This document shows positions 40,657-50,965 of a stretch of DNA of 64,000 nucleotides, piece by piece. How positions within the stretch are numbered: position 1 is the stretch's first letter; each line of letters starts with the position of its first letter. This DNA is from a bacterium SCSIO 12741 (GTDB lineage: Bacteria; Bacteroidota; Bacteroidia; Flavobacteriales_G; Salibacteraceae): NCBI GenBank assembly GCA_024398055.1, contig CP073749.1, positions 2,542,594-2,606,593 on the forward strand. The letters are read 5' to 3'. A program made the translations under genes and the position numbers. The notes under the pieces were generated by a model. It was given only the letters and a program-made list of their open reading frames with translations, ran no database searches and was not told where the DNA came from.

Positions 40657-41409
40657 GTGGAGCCGGGAAAGAAAATATATTTTGCTTCGGATTTTCATCT
40701 GGGTGTGCCGGATAAGGCCTCCAGTTTGGAAAGGGAGAGAAGGGTTATTCGTTGGTTAGACGAGGCCCAAAAAGACGCTCAGGAAATATTTCTTGTGGGC
40801 GATGTGTTTGACTTTTGGTTCGAATACAAAAAGGCAATTCCCAAAGGTTTTGCTCGGCTTCAAGGTAAGATTGCTGAAATTACCGACTCCGGAATTCCGG
40901 TCCATTTCTTTATTGGTAACCACGATATGTGGGCTTTCGGCTATTTTGAGGAAGAGCTGGGTGTAAAAATGTACCGCGATAATGCCACCTTCGATTTTGG
41001 AGGTAAGAAGTTTTTAGTAGGACATGGTGACGGTTTAGGTCCAGGTGATCATGGGTATAAATTCATCAAGAAGGTTTTTGCGAATCCATTTTTACAATGG
41101 GCCTTTGGGTGGATTCATCCCAATATTGGCATTGGACTGGCCAATTTTTTTAGTGGTCGTAGCCGCCAGGCAAATCAAATGGAAGATCAGATTTTTCTGG
41201 GTGAAGAAAACGAATGGTTAGTTTCCTATTGCAAGGATAAGCTCAAAGAGGAGTATTTTGACTACTTCATTTTTGGTCACCGCCATTTGCCTCTGGATAT
41301 TGAGGTGGGGCAGGGTAGCCGTTACATCAATTTAGGAGAATGGGTTTTCAATAACACCTATGCCGTGTTTGACGGAAAGGAGTTGAAATTGCTGAAATAC
41401 GAAAAGTAG
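40657..41409 (+). CDS. lpxH: UDP-2,3-diacylglucosamine diphosphatase (LpxH-like)
   Basis: 250 residues, a calcineurin-like phosphoesterase acting in lipid A synthesis (UDP-diacylglucosamine to lipid X). All metal motifs are present: SDFHLG, VGDVFDFWFEYKK, IGNHDMW, VGHGDG and FGHRHLP. It is slightly longer than the E. coli enzyme and keeps the insert typical of Bacteroidetes (RLQGKIAEI, GWIHPNIGIGLANFFSGRSRQ). GTG start 40657, 3 bp after the M1 peptidase stop, so probably co-transcribed. The 3' end is 6 bp from the convergent gap stop. Confidence 0.9.
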   Translation: MEPGKKIYFASDFHLGVPDKASSLERERRVIRWLDEAQKDAQEIFLVGDVFDFWFEYKKAIPKGFARLQGKIAEITDSGIPVHFFIGNHDMWAFGYFEEELGVKMYRDNATFDFGGKKFLVGHGDGLGPGDHGYKFIKKVFANPFLQWAFGWIHPNIGIGLANFFSGRSRQANQMEDQIFLGEENEWLVSYCKDKLKEEYFDYFIFGHRHLPLDIEVGQGSRYINLGEWVFNNTYAVFDGKELKLLKYEK

Positions 41410-41415
41410 GCTTGC

Positions 41416-42429
41416 TTAGCTCATGGCTCTCAACTTGAGCAGTAAATCAATCAAACGGTTGGAATAACCAATTTCATTGTCGTACCATCCAACCAGCTTT
41501 ACCATTCGACCAATAACCGAAGTCAGCAAAGAATCATAAACACAGGAGTAGGGGTTCCCCAGAATGTCAACTGATACGATTGGATCGGTCTCGTATTTCA
41601 ATACTCCTTTCATCGGGCCATCAGCATAGCGCTTTATACAGGCGTTCAATTCTTCAACTGTGGTGTTCTTTTTGACAATAAAGCTGATATCTGAAAGAGA
41701 TCCATTGGGAACAGGAACCCGAATTCCGCAACCTCCCACTTTTCCTTCCAATTGTGGAAGAATGCGGGTAATGGCTTTGGCCGCCCCAGTTGTGGTAGGT
41801 ACTATTGACTGGGTTGCCGCTCGTGCCCGACGCAAATCCTTGTGTGGGGCATCATGAAGCCGTTGATCGGAAGTAAAACTATGAACGGTGGTCACGTAAG
41901 CCGATTCTATTCCGAATTCGTCTTCCAGTATCTTGAAGAGCGGGGCGATGTTGTTTGTGGTACAGGAAGCATTGGAAATTACATCCTCTTTACCGGTAAG
42001 GATAGATTCATTCACCCCTAAAACTACCGATGGTATATCCCGATCTTGAGCCGGGGCAGAGAGCAGTACTTGTTTGGCGCCAGCCCGCAAATGTTGAGAG
42101 GCCAATTCCCGGGTTCTAAATAGGCCCGTAGATTCCAAAACGAGATCTACTTCCAGTTCTTTCCAAGGTAAATTGGCTGGAGATTTTTCATTCAAAATTT
42201 TGATTGCCTTACCCTGAATGATCAATTGATCTTCCTGCACTTCTAAAGATTCAGGAAAACTTCGATGCACCGAATCATACTTGAGCAAGTGAGCCAAAGT
42301 TTCAGAAGGTGCAAGGTCGTTGATCGCAACTACTTCGATTTCCTGTTGCGCATTTCTGCGAAACAATTCCCGTAGAAAATTTCTTCCAATTCGACCAAAT
42401 CCGTTAATCGCAATTCGTGTTGTACCCAT
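41416..42429 (-). CDS. gap: Glyceraldehyde-3-phosphate dehydrogenase
   Basis: 337 residues, glycolytic NAD(P)-dependent enzyme. Rossmann start INGFGRIGRNFLREL, catalytic Cys in SNASCTTNNIAPL, His in TTVHSFTSDQRLHDAPHKDLRRARAA (shown only as a landmark), and WYDNEIGYSNRL near the end. The N-terminal NDLAPSETLAHLLKYDSVH pattern is ordinary. Normal length. A TAACTTTG promoter element lies 17 nt upstream of the ATG, so the gene has its own start. Confidence 0.97.
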   Translation of the reverse strand: MGTTRIAINGFGRIGRNFLRELFRRNAQQEIEVVAINDLAPSETLAHLLKYDSVHRSFPESLEVQEDQLIIQGKAIKILNEKSPANLPWKELEVDLVLESTGLFRTRELASQHLRAGAKQVLLSAPAQDRDIPSVVLGVNESILTGKEDVISNASCTTNNIAPLFKILEDEFGIESAYVTTVHSFTSDQRLHDAPHKDLRRARAATQSIVPTTTGAAKAITRILPQLEGKVGGCGIRVPVPNGSLSDISFIVKKNTTVEELNACIKRYADGPMKGVLKYETDPIVSVDILGNPYSCVYDSLLTSVIGRMVKLVGWYDNEIGYSNRLIDLLLKLRAMS

Positions 42430-42445
42430 AGCTCTATTCTTGGGC

Positions 42446-42453
42446 CAAAGTTA
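42446..42453 (-). promoter_or_regulatory. -7 promoter element for gap (TAACTTTG)
   Basis: Perfect TAnnTTTG on the minus strand, 16-17 nt before ATG 42429. It follows the terminator of the upstream secreted-protein gene. Confidence 0.6.
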
Positions 42454-42496
42454 GCTAAGATTAGCAGCTGGATCTGTTAAATTGCTTGAAACGAAA

Positions 42497-42528
42497 AACC
42501 CCACCCCATCCGAGGATAGGGCAGGGTT
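42497..42528 (-). terminator. Intrinsic terminator of the 42549 gene
   Basis: On the minus strand a 15-bp stem with a few wobble pairs (plus arms 42497-42511 and 42514-42528) is followed by TTTTT. It separates the propeller-protein gene from gap. Confidence 0.75.
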
Positions 42529-42548
42529 GCTGCGAATTATTATTCGGG

Positions 42549-45500
42549 CTACGGCCTAATTTTTACAAATCGGGATACCTGTGCACTTTGCCCATTGCCC
42601 ACTGATATTAAGTAGGTTCCAGGAGTTAAGTTTTCTGTTGGAACGGTCAATATTTGCTCACCTTCGGCCAAGGTGCTGTTTTGTTCCTGATGCATTCTTC
42701 CGTTAAGATCATAAATTCGGAGGGTGACTCGCTCTCCAGAGTTTGCTTGAAGTTCTACCTGAAGATCGCCAGCCACGGGATTGGGAAAGCATTTTATTCC
42801 TGATTCGGGTGAAGAAGAAGCGTTGGAGTAGTACTCGTCTGTACTTACCAAGGTTTCCGATTTCCAAATACCTCGACCATGGGTGGCCAAATAAATCGCA
42901 CCATGGTTGCTTGCCTGGGTATGATCTCCGGTTTGTTGATCAATGTCGAAGACGGGAATGTTGCCAAAATCCTCTTTACTCCACACCACGTCACTCGCAT
43001 GAATATTGGAGGTAGAATACACCCCGAGATCCGTTGCCAGGATCACTTGATCACCATTTCCAGCTGCAAAAATGGCATCATACACCGGCATGTATTCAGG
43101 TAAGCCGGACCCTTGAACGGATTTGGATTTATAACCTGGAATGTTTTGATCATATTCAACCAGATAAACATGATCTTGAACTCCGTAATTTCCAACGGTC
43201 ACCAGAAGCTCATCCGGATTCTTAGGATTTAGAACCAAGCCTGTAATGGTACCCAAAGCTGGTAGAGAAAAAACGGCCTTTAGGTAGTTTGAATTGTCGG
43301 CGTCTTCCTGACTATAAATATCCTGAAGTCCGGTGATTTTGAGTACCCTTCTGTCTCGGATAAAGAAAAGTTCGTTGCCATCCTCTGAGAATACCATTTC
43401 CCGTGTGTTTCCAACGCCAAAATGGATCCATTGCGGGTTCTCACCCAATACCAAAGCCCGACGTGCAATGATAATTCCAGGAGTAGATTCTGTGCAATCA
43501 TTGGTCAAAGTGCCACCGGTAAAACTCGGTTTACATTTTCTATTGGTCTGCATGGCCATCATGGACTGAACCGGATCCTGGATTTTTACCTTATCACCTG
43601 GAACTAAGTTGGTGGTCAGTACATGGTGAATGTTCCGATTATCCGTGGCACTTTTAACTACTATGAGCGAACCGGCATCGTAGGTTGCTGTGAAAAATGC
43701 ACTTACCCTTGAATTAAGTGGAGGGGCGGTATTCAAATGGATTTCGAAGTCCATGGTCTTTTCGTTCAGCGTTCCATAACCGTCTCCGGTAAATTTTCCA
43801 TTCCCGTCATAGGTCAATCGGTTGGTGGCAGTTCCAATGCTAAGGGTGGAATAATCGATCTTGGCAGATGCCTGTTCAGGGTAATGGTTCCTTTAAAGGT
43901 GGTTTGAGTTCCTGAACCCAGGGCAAAGTTGTCCTCTTCGAGGGCTACGGTAAACTCGATCGAATCTTTGCTCGATGCATCGTTTTCATTCTCATAAAAG
44001 GCGGTATAGGTATAGAATCCGGAAAGACCACAATAAGGTTCGCACCAGCCACTTCCTTGCGAGCTGTTGATCTTGCCACGACCCAGGTTGCCTTGTTGGG
44101 CAGTTGTAAACTTTAAGTCTACAATAGACGATACGGCACAATCGAACCCATCACCATTTAGTACTCCTTCGTTGTAGGTTATTTTTCCATAATCAGGATT
44201 ACCGGTTTGATAGGGGGAAAGGGAGATACATCCATTATCTTGGGTTCCACCCACGACATAGTCGAAGTTGGCGGCCTGAATGCTGTAAAATTGGGTGGTT
44301 TGATAGCCTTTATTGATATCGAAGAACTCATAACCTCCATCCAGGGATTTGTGAATTCCTCCGTCGTTTAGAAAGTAAATGGTAGATGGATTTGTGGGAT
44401 CCTGCAGGCAGAAATGATGATCGGCATGTACATAGGTTCCTTCATGCTCATTGGTAAATCTTCCGCTGGTCGCTGCCATGGTCCAGTTGCCATCATAGCG
44501 CCACAATTGAACCGCTCCTACGAAGAGCATATCTTCATTTGGGTCCTGGGGATTTTTCACCGCTGTAAAAAGCTGGTTGTAGGTTTTAGGATTACCACCG
44601 AAGATATCAAAATGGCTTACGCTTGAGGGCATTGGTGGATTAAACACCTTCCACGATTTTCCGTAGTCCAGAGATTGAAAGAGGGTAGGCTTATCGGATG
44701 AATCAGCATAACAGGCATATACTCCTGCTGAATGGGTAGGCGATGCCGATAACGTCATTCTGCTGAATCTATTAACTGAAATTTGGGTTACTTGCTTAAA
44801 CGAGCAGTCATTGAGATAATCATCCGAATAGAATAGAGCACCATTGGAAAGCCCAACGTAGAGTGCTTTTCCATCTTTCGAAAATTCGATGCTATAGATG
44901 GGGGCCAGTATCGGAGTTCCACCTCCGTTGCACAAGATTTTATCCGTCCAGGTATTACCCTTATCAGTACTGAGCAATAAACCTTTTTCTGTGGCTGCAA
45001 CCACTAAGTCTGATTGAGTAGGGTGAGAGGCAATTTCATTTACGGACCAAAATGCGGGATTGGTGTTTGGATCTGTGGATGGAATGATTTTCCAGGATAC
45101 ACCTCGATCTTCTGAAATATAGATTCCTTCTCCTCGTCCTGAAGGGGTGCCACCTTTGAGCGGTATGGTGCCGAGAATTTCAAATTGACTGCCCGTTGAG
45201 GCAAATAGGGTTCCATCGTTAGCTTGGGTCATGGATGATATGTGTAACCATCCTTGGTTGTCGAAGTTGGATGTCCAGGAGTTTCCGCCATTCGTAGAAA
45301 TAAAAATGCCTCCGGTTACCGATCCCAGGTATAAACGATCTGAGTTTTTGTTATCGATGACAAGGGCTCGTGATCTACCTCCAATATTGCTGGGTCCCAT
45401 TGGGGCAAAGTTGAGGTCCAGGGCCCCGCCTCGCATGGCGACTTGGTGTTTGGCTCGGCTCAAGGCTTGGTCATACAACTTGGGATCTACTTCTCCTGTT

Positions 45501-45688
45501 TGAACATCTCCCCGAATCGAGGCTATGTATTCTTGAGCACCCTGAATGGAGGATTCGATTTTTGAACCCACGTTTTGATCCCTCGGGGTGTACTTCGGTG
45601 AAGGTGAATGAGACTGTTGATAGATCATTCCCAATCCGATAATCAGGGATAAGGATGCTAATGCAAAAAGCGAGAGGCGGTTTTTCAT
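42549..45688 (-). CDS. T9SS-secreted BNR/sortilin-like propeller protein, copy B, frameshifted
   Basis: About 1045 residues when one base is restored at 43879-43881 (GGG on the plus strand). The frame then reads GTITPEQASAKIDYSTLSIG, matching GTIVPTQATAKLDYGSISIG in the neighbouring paralogue. It has an N-terminal signal or anchor (MKNRLSLFALASLSLIIGLG). Asp-box beta-propeller motifs include STNGGNSWT, SEDRGVSWK, STDKGNTWT and SLDYGKSWK. The C-terminal type A T9SS sorting domain starts CFPNPVAGDLQVEL and ends VSRFVKIRP. Expected to be exported by Sec, moved out by T9SS and anchored at or released from the cell surface. Ligand or substrate unknown. As read, the sorting domain is lost from the first half. 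Confidence 0.88.
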
Positions 45689-45806
45689 GGCGTCATAATT
45701 TAAGTAGGAGTGAACTACTTCAAGATAAGCTTTTGTAGTGGGGTTGGGCGGCTATCCCTTTTGATCGGTGGTATCATTTATTTAAATGGTTTGGCCTAAA
45801 ATAAAA
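45689..45806. other. Spacer between tandem paralogues
   Basis: Upstream region of copy B. AT-rich, with no exact TAnnTTTG element. It must contain the copy B promoter if that gene is transcribed separately from copy A, as the terminator at 45807 suggests. Confidence 0.4.
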
Positions 45807-45837
45807 AAAGCCCCTTGATCCAAGACCAAGGGGCTTT
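45807..45837 (-). terminator. Strong intrinsic terminator of copy A
   Basis: AAAGCCCCTTG (45807-45817) pairs perfectly with CAAGGGGCTTT (45827-45837), with T-runs on both sides in transcript sense. It lies 21 bp after the stop of the 45858 gene. Confidence 0.9.
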
Positions 45838-45857
45838 CATTTATGACTGATTCTGAA

Positions 45858-48800
45858 TTACTGCTGAATCTTAACGAACTTGGCAACTTTTTGAGAGTTT
45901 CCGTCTCTTAGAGTTACGAAGTAAGTACCGTTAGGTAGTTCGCTGGTAGAGATGGATACTGTATTTTCTCCAGCTACCATAGCAGGTCTAATTGTTTGCA
46001 TCATTTGACCGTTCAAGTTGAAGATTTGAAGTTGAGCATCTTCAGCGTTGTTCACGGTGAAGTTCAAGTTCAGGTTATCGCGAACTGGGTTAGGATAAAC
46101 ATCCAATGTAGCTTCCCATTCTTTACGATCGCGGTTGTGAGCAATTTCTTCAACACCAACCAAGGTTTCCGATTTCCAAATACCACGTCCGTGAGTACCT
46201 AAGTAAATAACACCATGGTTTGCAGCTTTGGTGTGATCACCTGTCTGCTGATCGATATCGAATACTGGAATATTTCCGAAGTCTTCTTTAGTCCAGTTAA
46301 TTGCTCCTGTAGCATGGATGTCATTGGTAGAATAAATACCAAGGTCAGTACCCAAAATAACTTGGCTTCCGTTTCCAGCGGCGAAGATCGCATCGTAAAC
46401 TGGCATTCCATCAGGAAGACCTGAACCTTGAACGTTTTTGAATGACCACTGATCGGTAGTAGAGTTACGGGTTACCAAGAAAACGTGATCGGTTACACCG
46501 TAAGTACCAACTGTTACAATCATCTCATCAGGATTGTTAGGATTGAAAGACAAGTTGGTAATCATACCTTGTCCTGGCAAGCTAAATACACTTGTTACAG
46601 GATTTGTATTCATTAAGCTATCTGCTTGATCTTGGTTGTAAACCGCGTTCAATCCTTTCAAACGACGGATAGAACGACCATTAGCACTGTAGAATAGCTC
46701 GTTTCCATCAGCAGAGAAAACCATTTCACGAGTGTTTCCAAGAGCGAAGTGCATCCACTCAGGGTTAGTACCCAAAATGATGGCTTTACGAGCGATAATA
46801 ACACCAGGGCTTTGAGTTTCGCAGTTTACTACGATACTACCACCTTGCATTTGCTCCTCACACTTGCGGTAAGTCTGCATAGCTACCAAAGATTGAATCG
46901 GATCTTGGATGCTAACCTGATCTCCAGGCTCAAGGTTTGTAGTCAACACGTGGTTAATTGGACGATTGTCCGTAGCACTTTCTACGATGATCAAATCTCC
47001 AGCGTCGTAGGATACAGTATAGTATGCATTGATACGAGCGTTAAGAGCAGGTGCATCGTTGAAGGTTACTTTAAATTCATTGGTAGTTTCATCGAAAGTA
47101 CCAGAACCGTTACCCGTAAATCCACCGTTTCCATCGTAAATCAAACGATCGTCAAAAGTTCCGATAGAAATAGAACCGTAATCCAACTTAGCTGTGGCTT
47201 GAGTAGGAACGATGGTTCCTTCGAAAGTTGTACGAATTCCAGTTCCTAAATCAACATTGTCTTCTGTAGTATCTACTTTGAAAATAATGTAGTCACGGCT
47301 GGTCAAGTCATTAGCGCTTTCCCAAAGAGTAACGTGGCTGTAGAAGTCAGAGAAACCACAGTAAGGTTCACAGGCTCCACTACCTTGTCTGGAAGTAATT
47401 CCTCCACGACCCAAGTTACCTTCCTGAGCGGTGGTATATTTCAAGTCTACGATTTCGGAAATAACACAGTCAAATCCATCACCGTTCAAAATACCTTCGT
47501 TGAATACAACTGCACCATAATCAGGGTTACCTGGACGATATGGAGTTACGAAAATACATCCGTTATCCTGAGTACCACCGATAGCGTAATCGAAGTTAGC
47601 GTGGTCTATACTGTAGTACTGCGAAGTTTGGTATCCTTTATTCACGTCAAAGAATTCGTAACCACCATCTAAGGTTTTGTAAACACCACCATCATTCAAG
47701 AAGTAAATCACACTTGGATTGTTTGGGTCTTGAACACAAAGGTGGTTATCCACGTGTACCACTGTGGAGTTGTGCTGATTCGCTGTACGTCCTCCAGTAG
47801 AAGCCATGGTCCAGTTACCATCATATCTCCAAAGCTGAACAGCACCAACAAATAGGTTATCCTGAGTAGGATCCTTTGAGCTTACAACTGCCTTAAACAA
47901 CTGGTTGTAGATGATCGGGTTTTGACCGAATAGGTCAAAGTGAGTTGCACTTTGTGGCATGGGTGGGTTAAACTCGTTCCAGTTTTTTCCACCGTCGATA
48001 GAAATGTGAATTTTAGGAGTACGATCGGTATTTCCTTCAAAAATGTAAACCTTATCGTTATCGGTAGGAGATGCCGAAATGGTCATACGAGTATAGTTGG
48101 CGATCACAAAATCGTCATCAGATTTCTCGAAAGAACAATCGGTTAAGTAGTCTTCTGAACGGTAGAATGTACCATTGGAAAAACCAGCGTAAAGAACATT
48201 TCCATCTTTGGAAAAGTCAACACTGTGAACACTCGCTGGAAGAGGATTTCCAGGAGTAAGACATACGGTCAATCCATTCCAGGTATCACCACCATCTTTA
48301 CTGATTTTCAAACCGCGACCTGTACCAGCAACAATAATCTTAGGGTCAGTCGGGTGAGAAACCATAACATTAATGTATCTAAAGTCTGCGTTGTTGTCAG
48401 GATCAGTAGAAGCGATCGTAGTCCAGGTAGAACCACGGTCGGTAGAACGGTAAATTCCGTTTCCAGCACCTTCAGGGGCTCCTGCCTTCTGGCTACCTAC
48501 TTCAAAATCAGATCCGGTTCCTGCGAACAAAACGCCGTCGGAAGACTGAGTCATGGTAGAAATACCAATCCATCCTTGATTATCAAAGTTTGTTGTCCAG
48601 GAGTTACCACCGTTGGTAGAAACAAAAATACCACCGGATACAGAACCGATGTATAGACGATTTGGATCTTCGTTATCGATAACGAAAGCACGAGTACGAC
48701 CACCGATGTTAGCCGGACCCATTGGGCCAAACTGTAAGCCCAGTGCACCTGCTCTTGAAGCTTGATGCTGACGAGCTTGATTCAATGCTTTTTGGTAAAC

Positions 48801-49016
48801 CTCAGGGTCCACAACGCCGGTATTCATATCCCCACGAATCGAGGCGATATATTGTTGCGCACCTACAATTGCAGAATTGTAAGAGGTGTTTTGCTCACTT
48901 CTTGGTTTGTAGTGAGCTTGAATTTGATCATCTTTCTGTTGGAAAATACCACTGAAGAAAACGGCTGCCGATCCAGCAATTGCGCCCAGTGCGAGTATTC
49001 TTACTTTCATATCCAT
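45858..49016 (-). CDS. T9SS-secreted BNR/sortilin-like propeller protein, copy A
   Basis: 1052 residues, intact (ATG 49016; ATG 49010 also possible). N-terminal hydrophobic export signal (VRILALGAIAGSAAVFFSG), a conserved region NIGGRTRAFVIDNEDPNRLY, then repeated Asp-box propeller motifs (STNGGNSWT, STDRGSTWT, SKDGGDTWN, SIDGGKNWN). A middle beta domain follows (DYGSISIGTFDDRLIYDGN), then a second propeller half with GNIPVFDIDQQTGDH and THGRGIWKSETLV. It ends in a type A T9SS sorting domain (VYPNPVRDNLNLNF ... VAKFVKIQQ). Collinear with copy B over its full length, clearly a tandem duplication. Function unknown; the VPS10/exo-sialidase fold suggests binding or glycan-related roles, but no sialidase catalytic triad is evident. 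Confidence 0.92.
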   Translation of the reverse strand: MDMKVRILALGAIAGSAAVFFSGIFQQKDDQIQAHYKPRSEQNTSYNSAIVGAQQYIASIRGDMNTGVVDPEVYQKALNQARQHQASRAGALGLQFGPMGPANIGGRTRAFVIDNEDPNRLYIGSVSGGIFVSTNGGNSWTTNFDNQGWIGISTMTQSSDGVLFAGTGSDFEVGSQKAGAPEGAGNGIYRSTDRGSTWTTIASTDPDNNADFRYINVMVSHPTDPKIIVAGTGRGLKISKDGGDTWNGLTVCLTPGNPLPASVHSVDFSKDGNVLYAGFSNGTFYRSEDYLTDCSFEKSDDDFVIANYTRMTISASPTDNDKVYIFEGNTDRTPKIHISIDGGKNWNEFNPPMPQSATHFDLFGQNPIIYNQLFKAVVSSKDPTQDNLFVGAVQLWRYDGNWTMASTGGRTANQHNSTVVHVDNHLCVQDPNNPSVIYFLNDGGVYKTLDGGYEFFDVNKGYQTSQYYSIDHANFDYAIGGTQDNGCIFVTPYRPGNPDYGAVVFNEGILNGDGFDCVISEIVDLKYTTAQEGNLGRGGITSRQGSGACEPYCGFSDFYSHVTLWESANDLTSRDYIIFKVDTTEDNVDLGTGIRTTFEGTIVPTQATAKLDYGSISIGTFDDRLIYDGNGGFTGNGSGTFDETTNEFKVTFNDAPALNARINAYYTVSYDAGDLIIVESATDNRPINHVLTTNLEPGDQVSIQDPIQSLVAMQTYRKCEEQMQGGSIVVNCETQSPGVIIARKAIILGTNPEWMHFALGNTREMVFSADGNELFYSANGRSIRRLKGLNAVYNQDQADSLMNTNPVTSVFSLPGQGMITNLSFNPNNPDEMIVTVGTYGVTDHVFLVTRNSTTDQWSFKNVQGSGLPDGMPVYDAIFAAGNGSQVILGTDLGIYSTNDIHATGAINWTKEDFGNIPVFDIDQQTGDHTKAANHGVIYLGTHGRGIWKSETLVGVEEIAHNRDRKEWEATLDVYPNPVRDNLNLNFTVNNAEDAQLQIFNLNGQMMQTIRPAMVAGENTVSISTSELPNGTYFVTLRDGNSQKVAKFVKIQQ

Positions 49017-49139
49017 GTACAGTTTATCTGCTGCTTAAAAATCGAGGGCAAGTTAAGTCATTTTAACTTTTTAATAAAATCAATTTATTCGTTCGGTATT
49101 ATACAGAAAATAACCGGTCCTTTTTTTTGTTTAAACGTG

Positions 49140-50009
49140 TTAGAACAGGTGCTTTTCTGCATGATAACTGGATCTTACCAATGGGCCGCTCTCGACATAC
49201 TTAAAGCCCATATCCAATCCAATTTGTTTGTATTCGGCAAATTTTGCCGGTTTGATGAAGTCCTGAACGGGAAGGTGTTTCGTAGTAGGTTGTAAATATT
49301 GTCCCAAGGTTACGATATCCACGCCTACTGATCGCAAGTCTTCCAATGCTTCGATAACTTCTTCTTCTGTTTCCCCTAAGCCAAGCATGATTCCTGACTT
49401 AGTTCTCATTCCTCCCTTCTTCAATCGACGCAATACTTCCAGACTTCGGTCGTATTTTGCTTGAATTCGAACTTCTTTGGTTAAGCGTCTAACGGTTTCC
49501 AGGTTGTGAGACACAATTTCTGGAGCTACATCTATTAACCGTTGAAGGTTTTCCCATTTTCCGGCAAAATCCGGAATCAGGGTTTCCATAGTCGTTTCGG
49601 GACTCAAACGACGCACGGCGTTTACGGTGGCGGCCCAGGTTTCTGAACCACCATCTTTTAGGTCATCGCGGTCTACTGAGGTGATAACACAGTGTTTTAC
49701 CCCCATAAGTTTAACCGATTTAGCTACTCGCAGTGGCTCAAATGGATCCACTCGGTCAGGCCGACCGGTCAATACATTACAAAAGCCACAACTCCGGGTG
49801 CATATATTTCCCAGAATCATAAAAGTAGCGGTACCGGCTCCCCAGCATTCGCCCATATTGGGGCAATTACCACTTTCACATATTGTATGAAGTTTGTGCT
49901 CACTAACCAGGCTTCTTACACGCTTGTAACTTTCCCCGGTAGGTAGTTTGACACGTAGCCAACTCGGTTTTTTAACCGGCACTTTTTTCTCCTCCACAAG
50001 TTCTTCCAT
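49140..50009 (-). CDS. lipA: Lipoyl synthase
   Basis: 289 residues, radical-SAM enzyme inserting two sulfurs into octanoyl groups on carrier domains of dehydrogenase complexes. Auxiliary cluster Cys44, Cys49 and Cys55 ([12 protein letters not shown]), radical-SAM cluster Cys70, Cys74 and Cys77 (CTRSCGFC), and the C-terminal RSSYHAEK with the serine ligand. All ligands present, normal length. ATG 50009, 11 bp after the barrel-protein stop, so likely the second gene of a pair. Confidence 0.97.
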   Translation of the reverse strand: MEELVEEKKVPVKKPSWLRVKLPTGESYKRVRSLVSEHKLHTICESGNCPNMGECWGAGTATFMILGNICTRSCGFCNVLTGRPDRVDPFEPLRVAKSVKLMGVKHCVITSVDRDDLKDGGSETWAATVNAVRRLSPETTMETLIPDFAGKWENLQRLIDVAPEIVSHNLETVRRLTKEVRIQAKYDRSLEVLRRLKKGGMRTKSGIMLGLGETEEEVIEALEDLRSVGVDIVTLGQYLQPTTKHLPVQDFIKPAKFAEYKQIGLDMGFKYVESGPLVRSSYHAEKHLF

Positions 50010-50020
50010 CTACAACTCCT

Positions 50021-50776
50021 CTACAGATAGCTTTTCTTTCCGAATACAAAATTGATGTAAACGTTCATCAGAATTTGATGATACTCGTTGTGTGCCATAA
50101 TGGGCATGGGCTTCATAAAAGCATCCACGTTGATTCCCGTTTCAATGGCCTTGATTTTATCTTCTTTGGGTGAAAATTCAAAATTCAATCCGAACTTAGC
50201 ACTTAGTCCTGGTACCACTTCCATTTGGTTGAACCCACTTAGAAAAGGACCTTTTCCTACTATTTCATCGTAGCGGTGTTCTCCCGGATCATACCTTTCG
50301 GTACTGATAACTTGCTGGTCGTTTCTTTCAGTTAATACCTCTAGATAGACCGGCTTTAAGAAGCCCAGCGTCAAGTTCGCATTGTACACCGTACTAATCT
50401 GAACTCCCCGAATTACATCTTTAGAAAACAGAATACGCTGGTGACCCACTCCTCCTTTCATAATGAATAGGAAATTGAGCTTGCCGTAAATAAAACTGTT
50501 CGATTCGTCTCCACCTGGATTATAGGTTCTTTGCTCTTTGTTGTGACGGTAGTTATACATTTCCACCGTAAAGAAGTTCTTTCTGAGCGCGGTACGGTAA
50601 CGTTCTTTCCGAAAGTTAACCCCTATTCCGTGTGTGTGAAGAATGAAGCCCGCATTCCAGCTTTTCCGATAAATAGATCGGTTTACTGAAGACGCAGTCG
50701 TGTCCTTCTGAGCCGTGGCTCCGATGGACCAGATTATCAAACCTGCTAAAAGACCGTATTTTAAACGCAAACTCAT
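50021..50776 (-). CDS. Putative outer-membrane beta-barrel protein
   Basis: 251 residues from ATG 50776 (a TTG at 50782 is also in frame). Signal peptide MSLRLKYGLLAGLIIWSIGATA. The mature protein is rich in alternating strands (WNAGFILHTHGIGVNF, NFFTVEMYNYRHNKEQ, SFIYGKLNFLFIMKGGVG) and ends YINFVFGKKSYL. I cannot assign a family, though similar proteins occur next to lipA in other Flavobacteriales as I recall. Role unknown, perhaps envelope related. Confidence 0.7.
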   Translation of the reverse strand: MSLRLKYGLLAGLIIWSIGATAQKDTTASSVNRSIYRKSWNAGFILHTHGIGVNFRKERYRTALRKNFFTVEMYNYRHNKEQRTYNPGGDESNSFIYGKLNFLFIMKGGVGHQRILFSKDVIRGVQISTVYNANLTLGFLKPVYLEVLTERNDQQVISTERYDPGEHRYDEIVGKGPFLSGFNQMEVVPGLSAKFGLNFEFSPKEDKIKAIETGINVDAFMKPMPIMAHNEYHQILMNVYINFVFGKKSYL

Positions 50777-50965
50777 CCCCAAAAAAGAAGTCTACAAATA
50801 TAATGATTATAACACCTGAAATAGGCGATTGGTTGGCAGCGAACAGAATATAAACGTTAAACTTCCAACCAGAAGGTAAACGAATCGCTTATCGGAAACT
50901 TATAGGGGAGTTCCGAAAAAGAAGTAAACGGCAGTAAATGGAGGGGAAAACGGTAGTCGTTTGCC

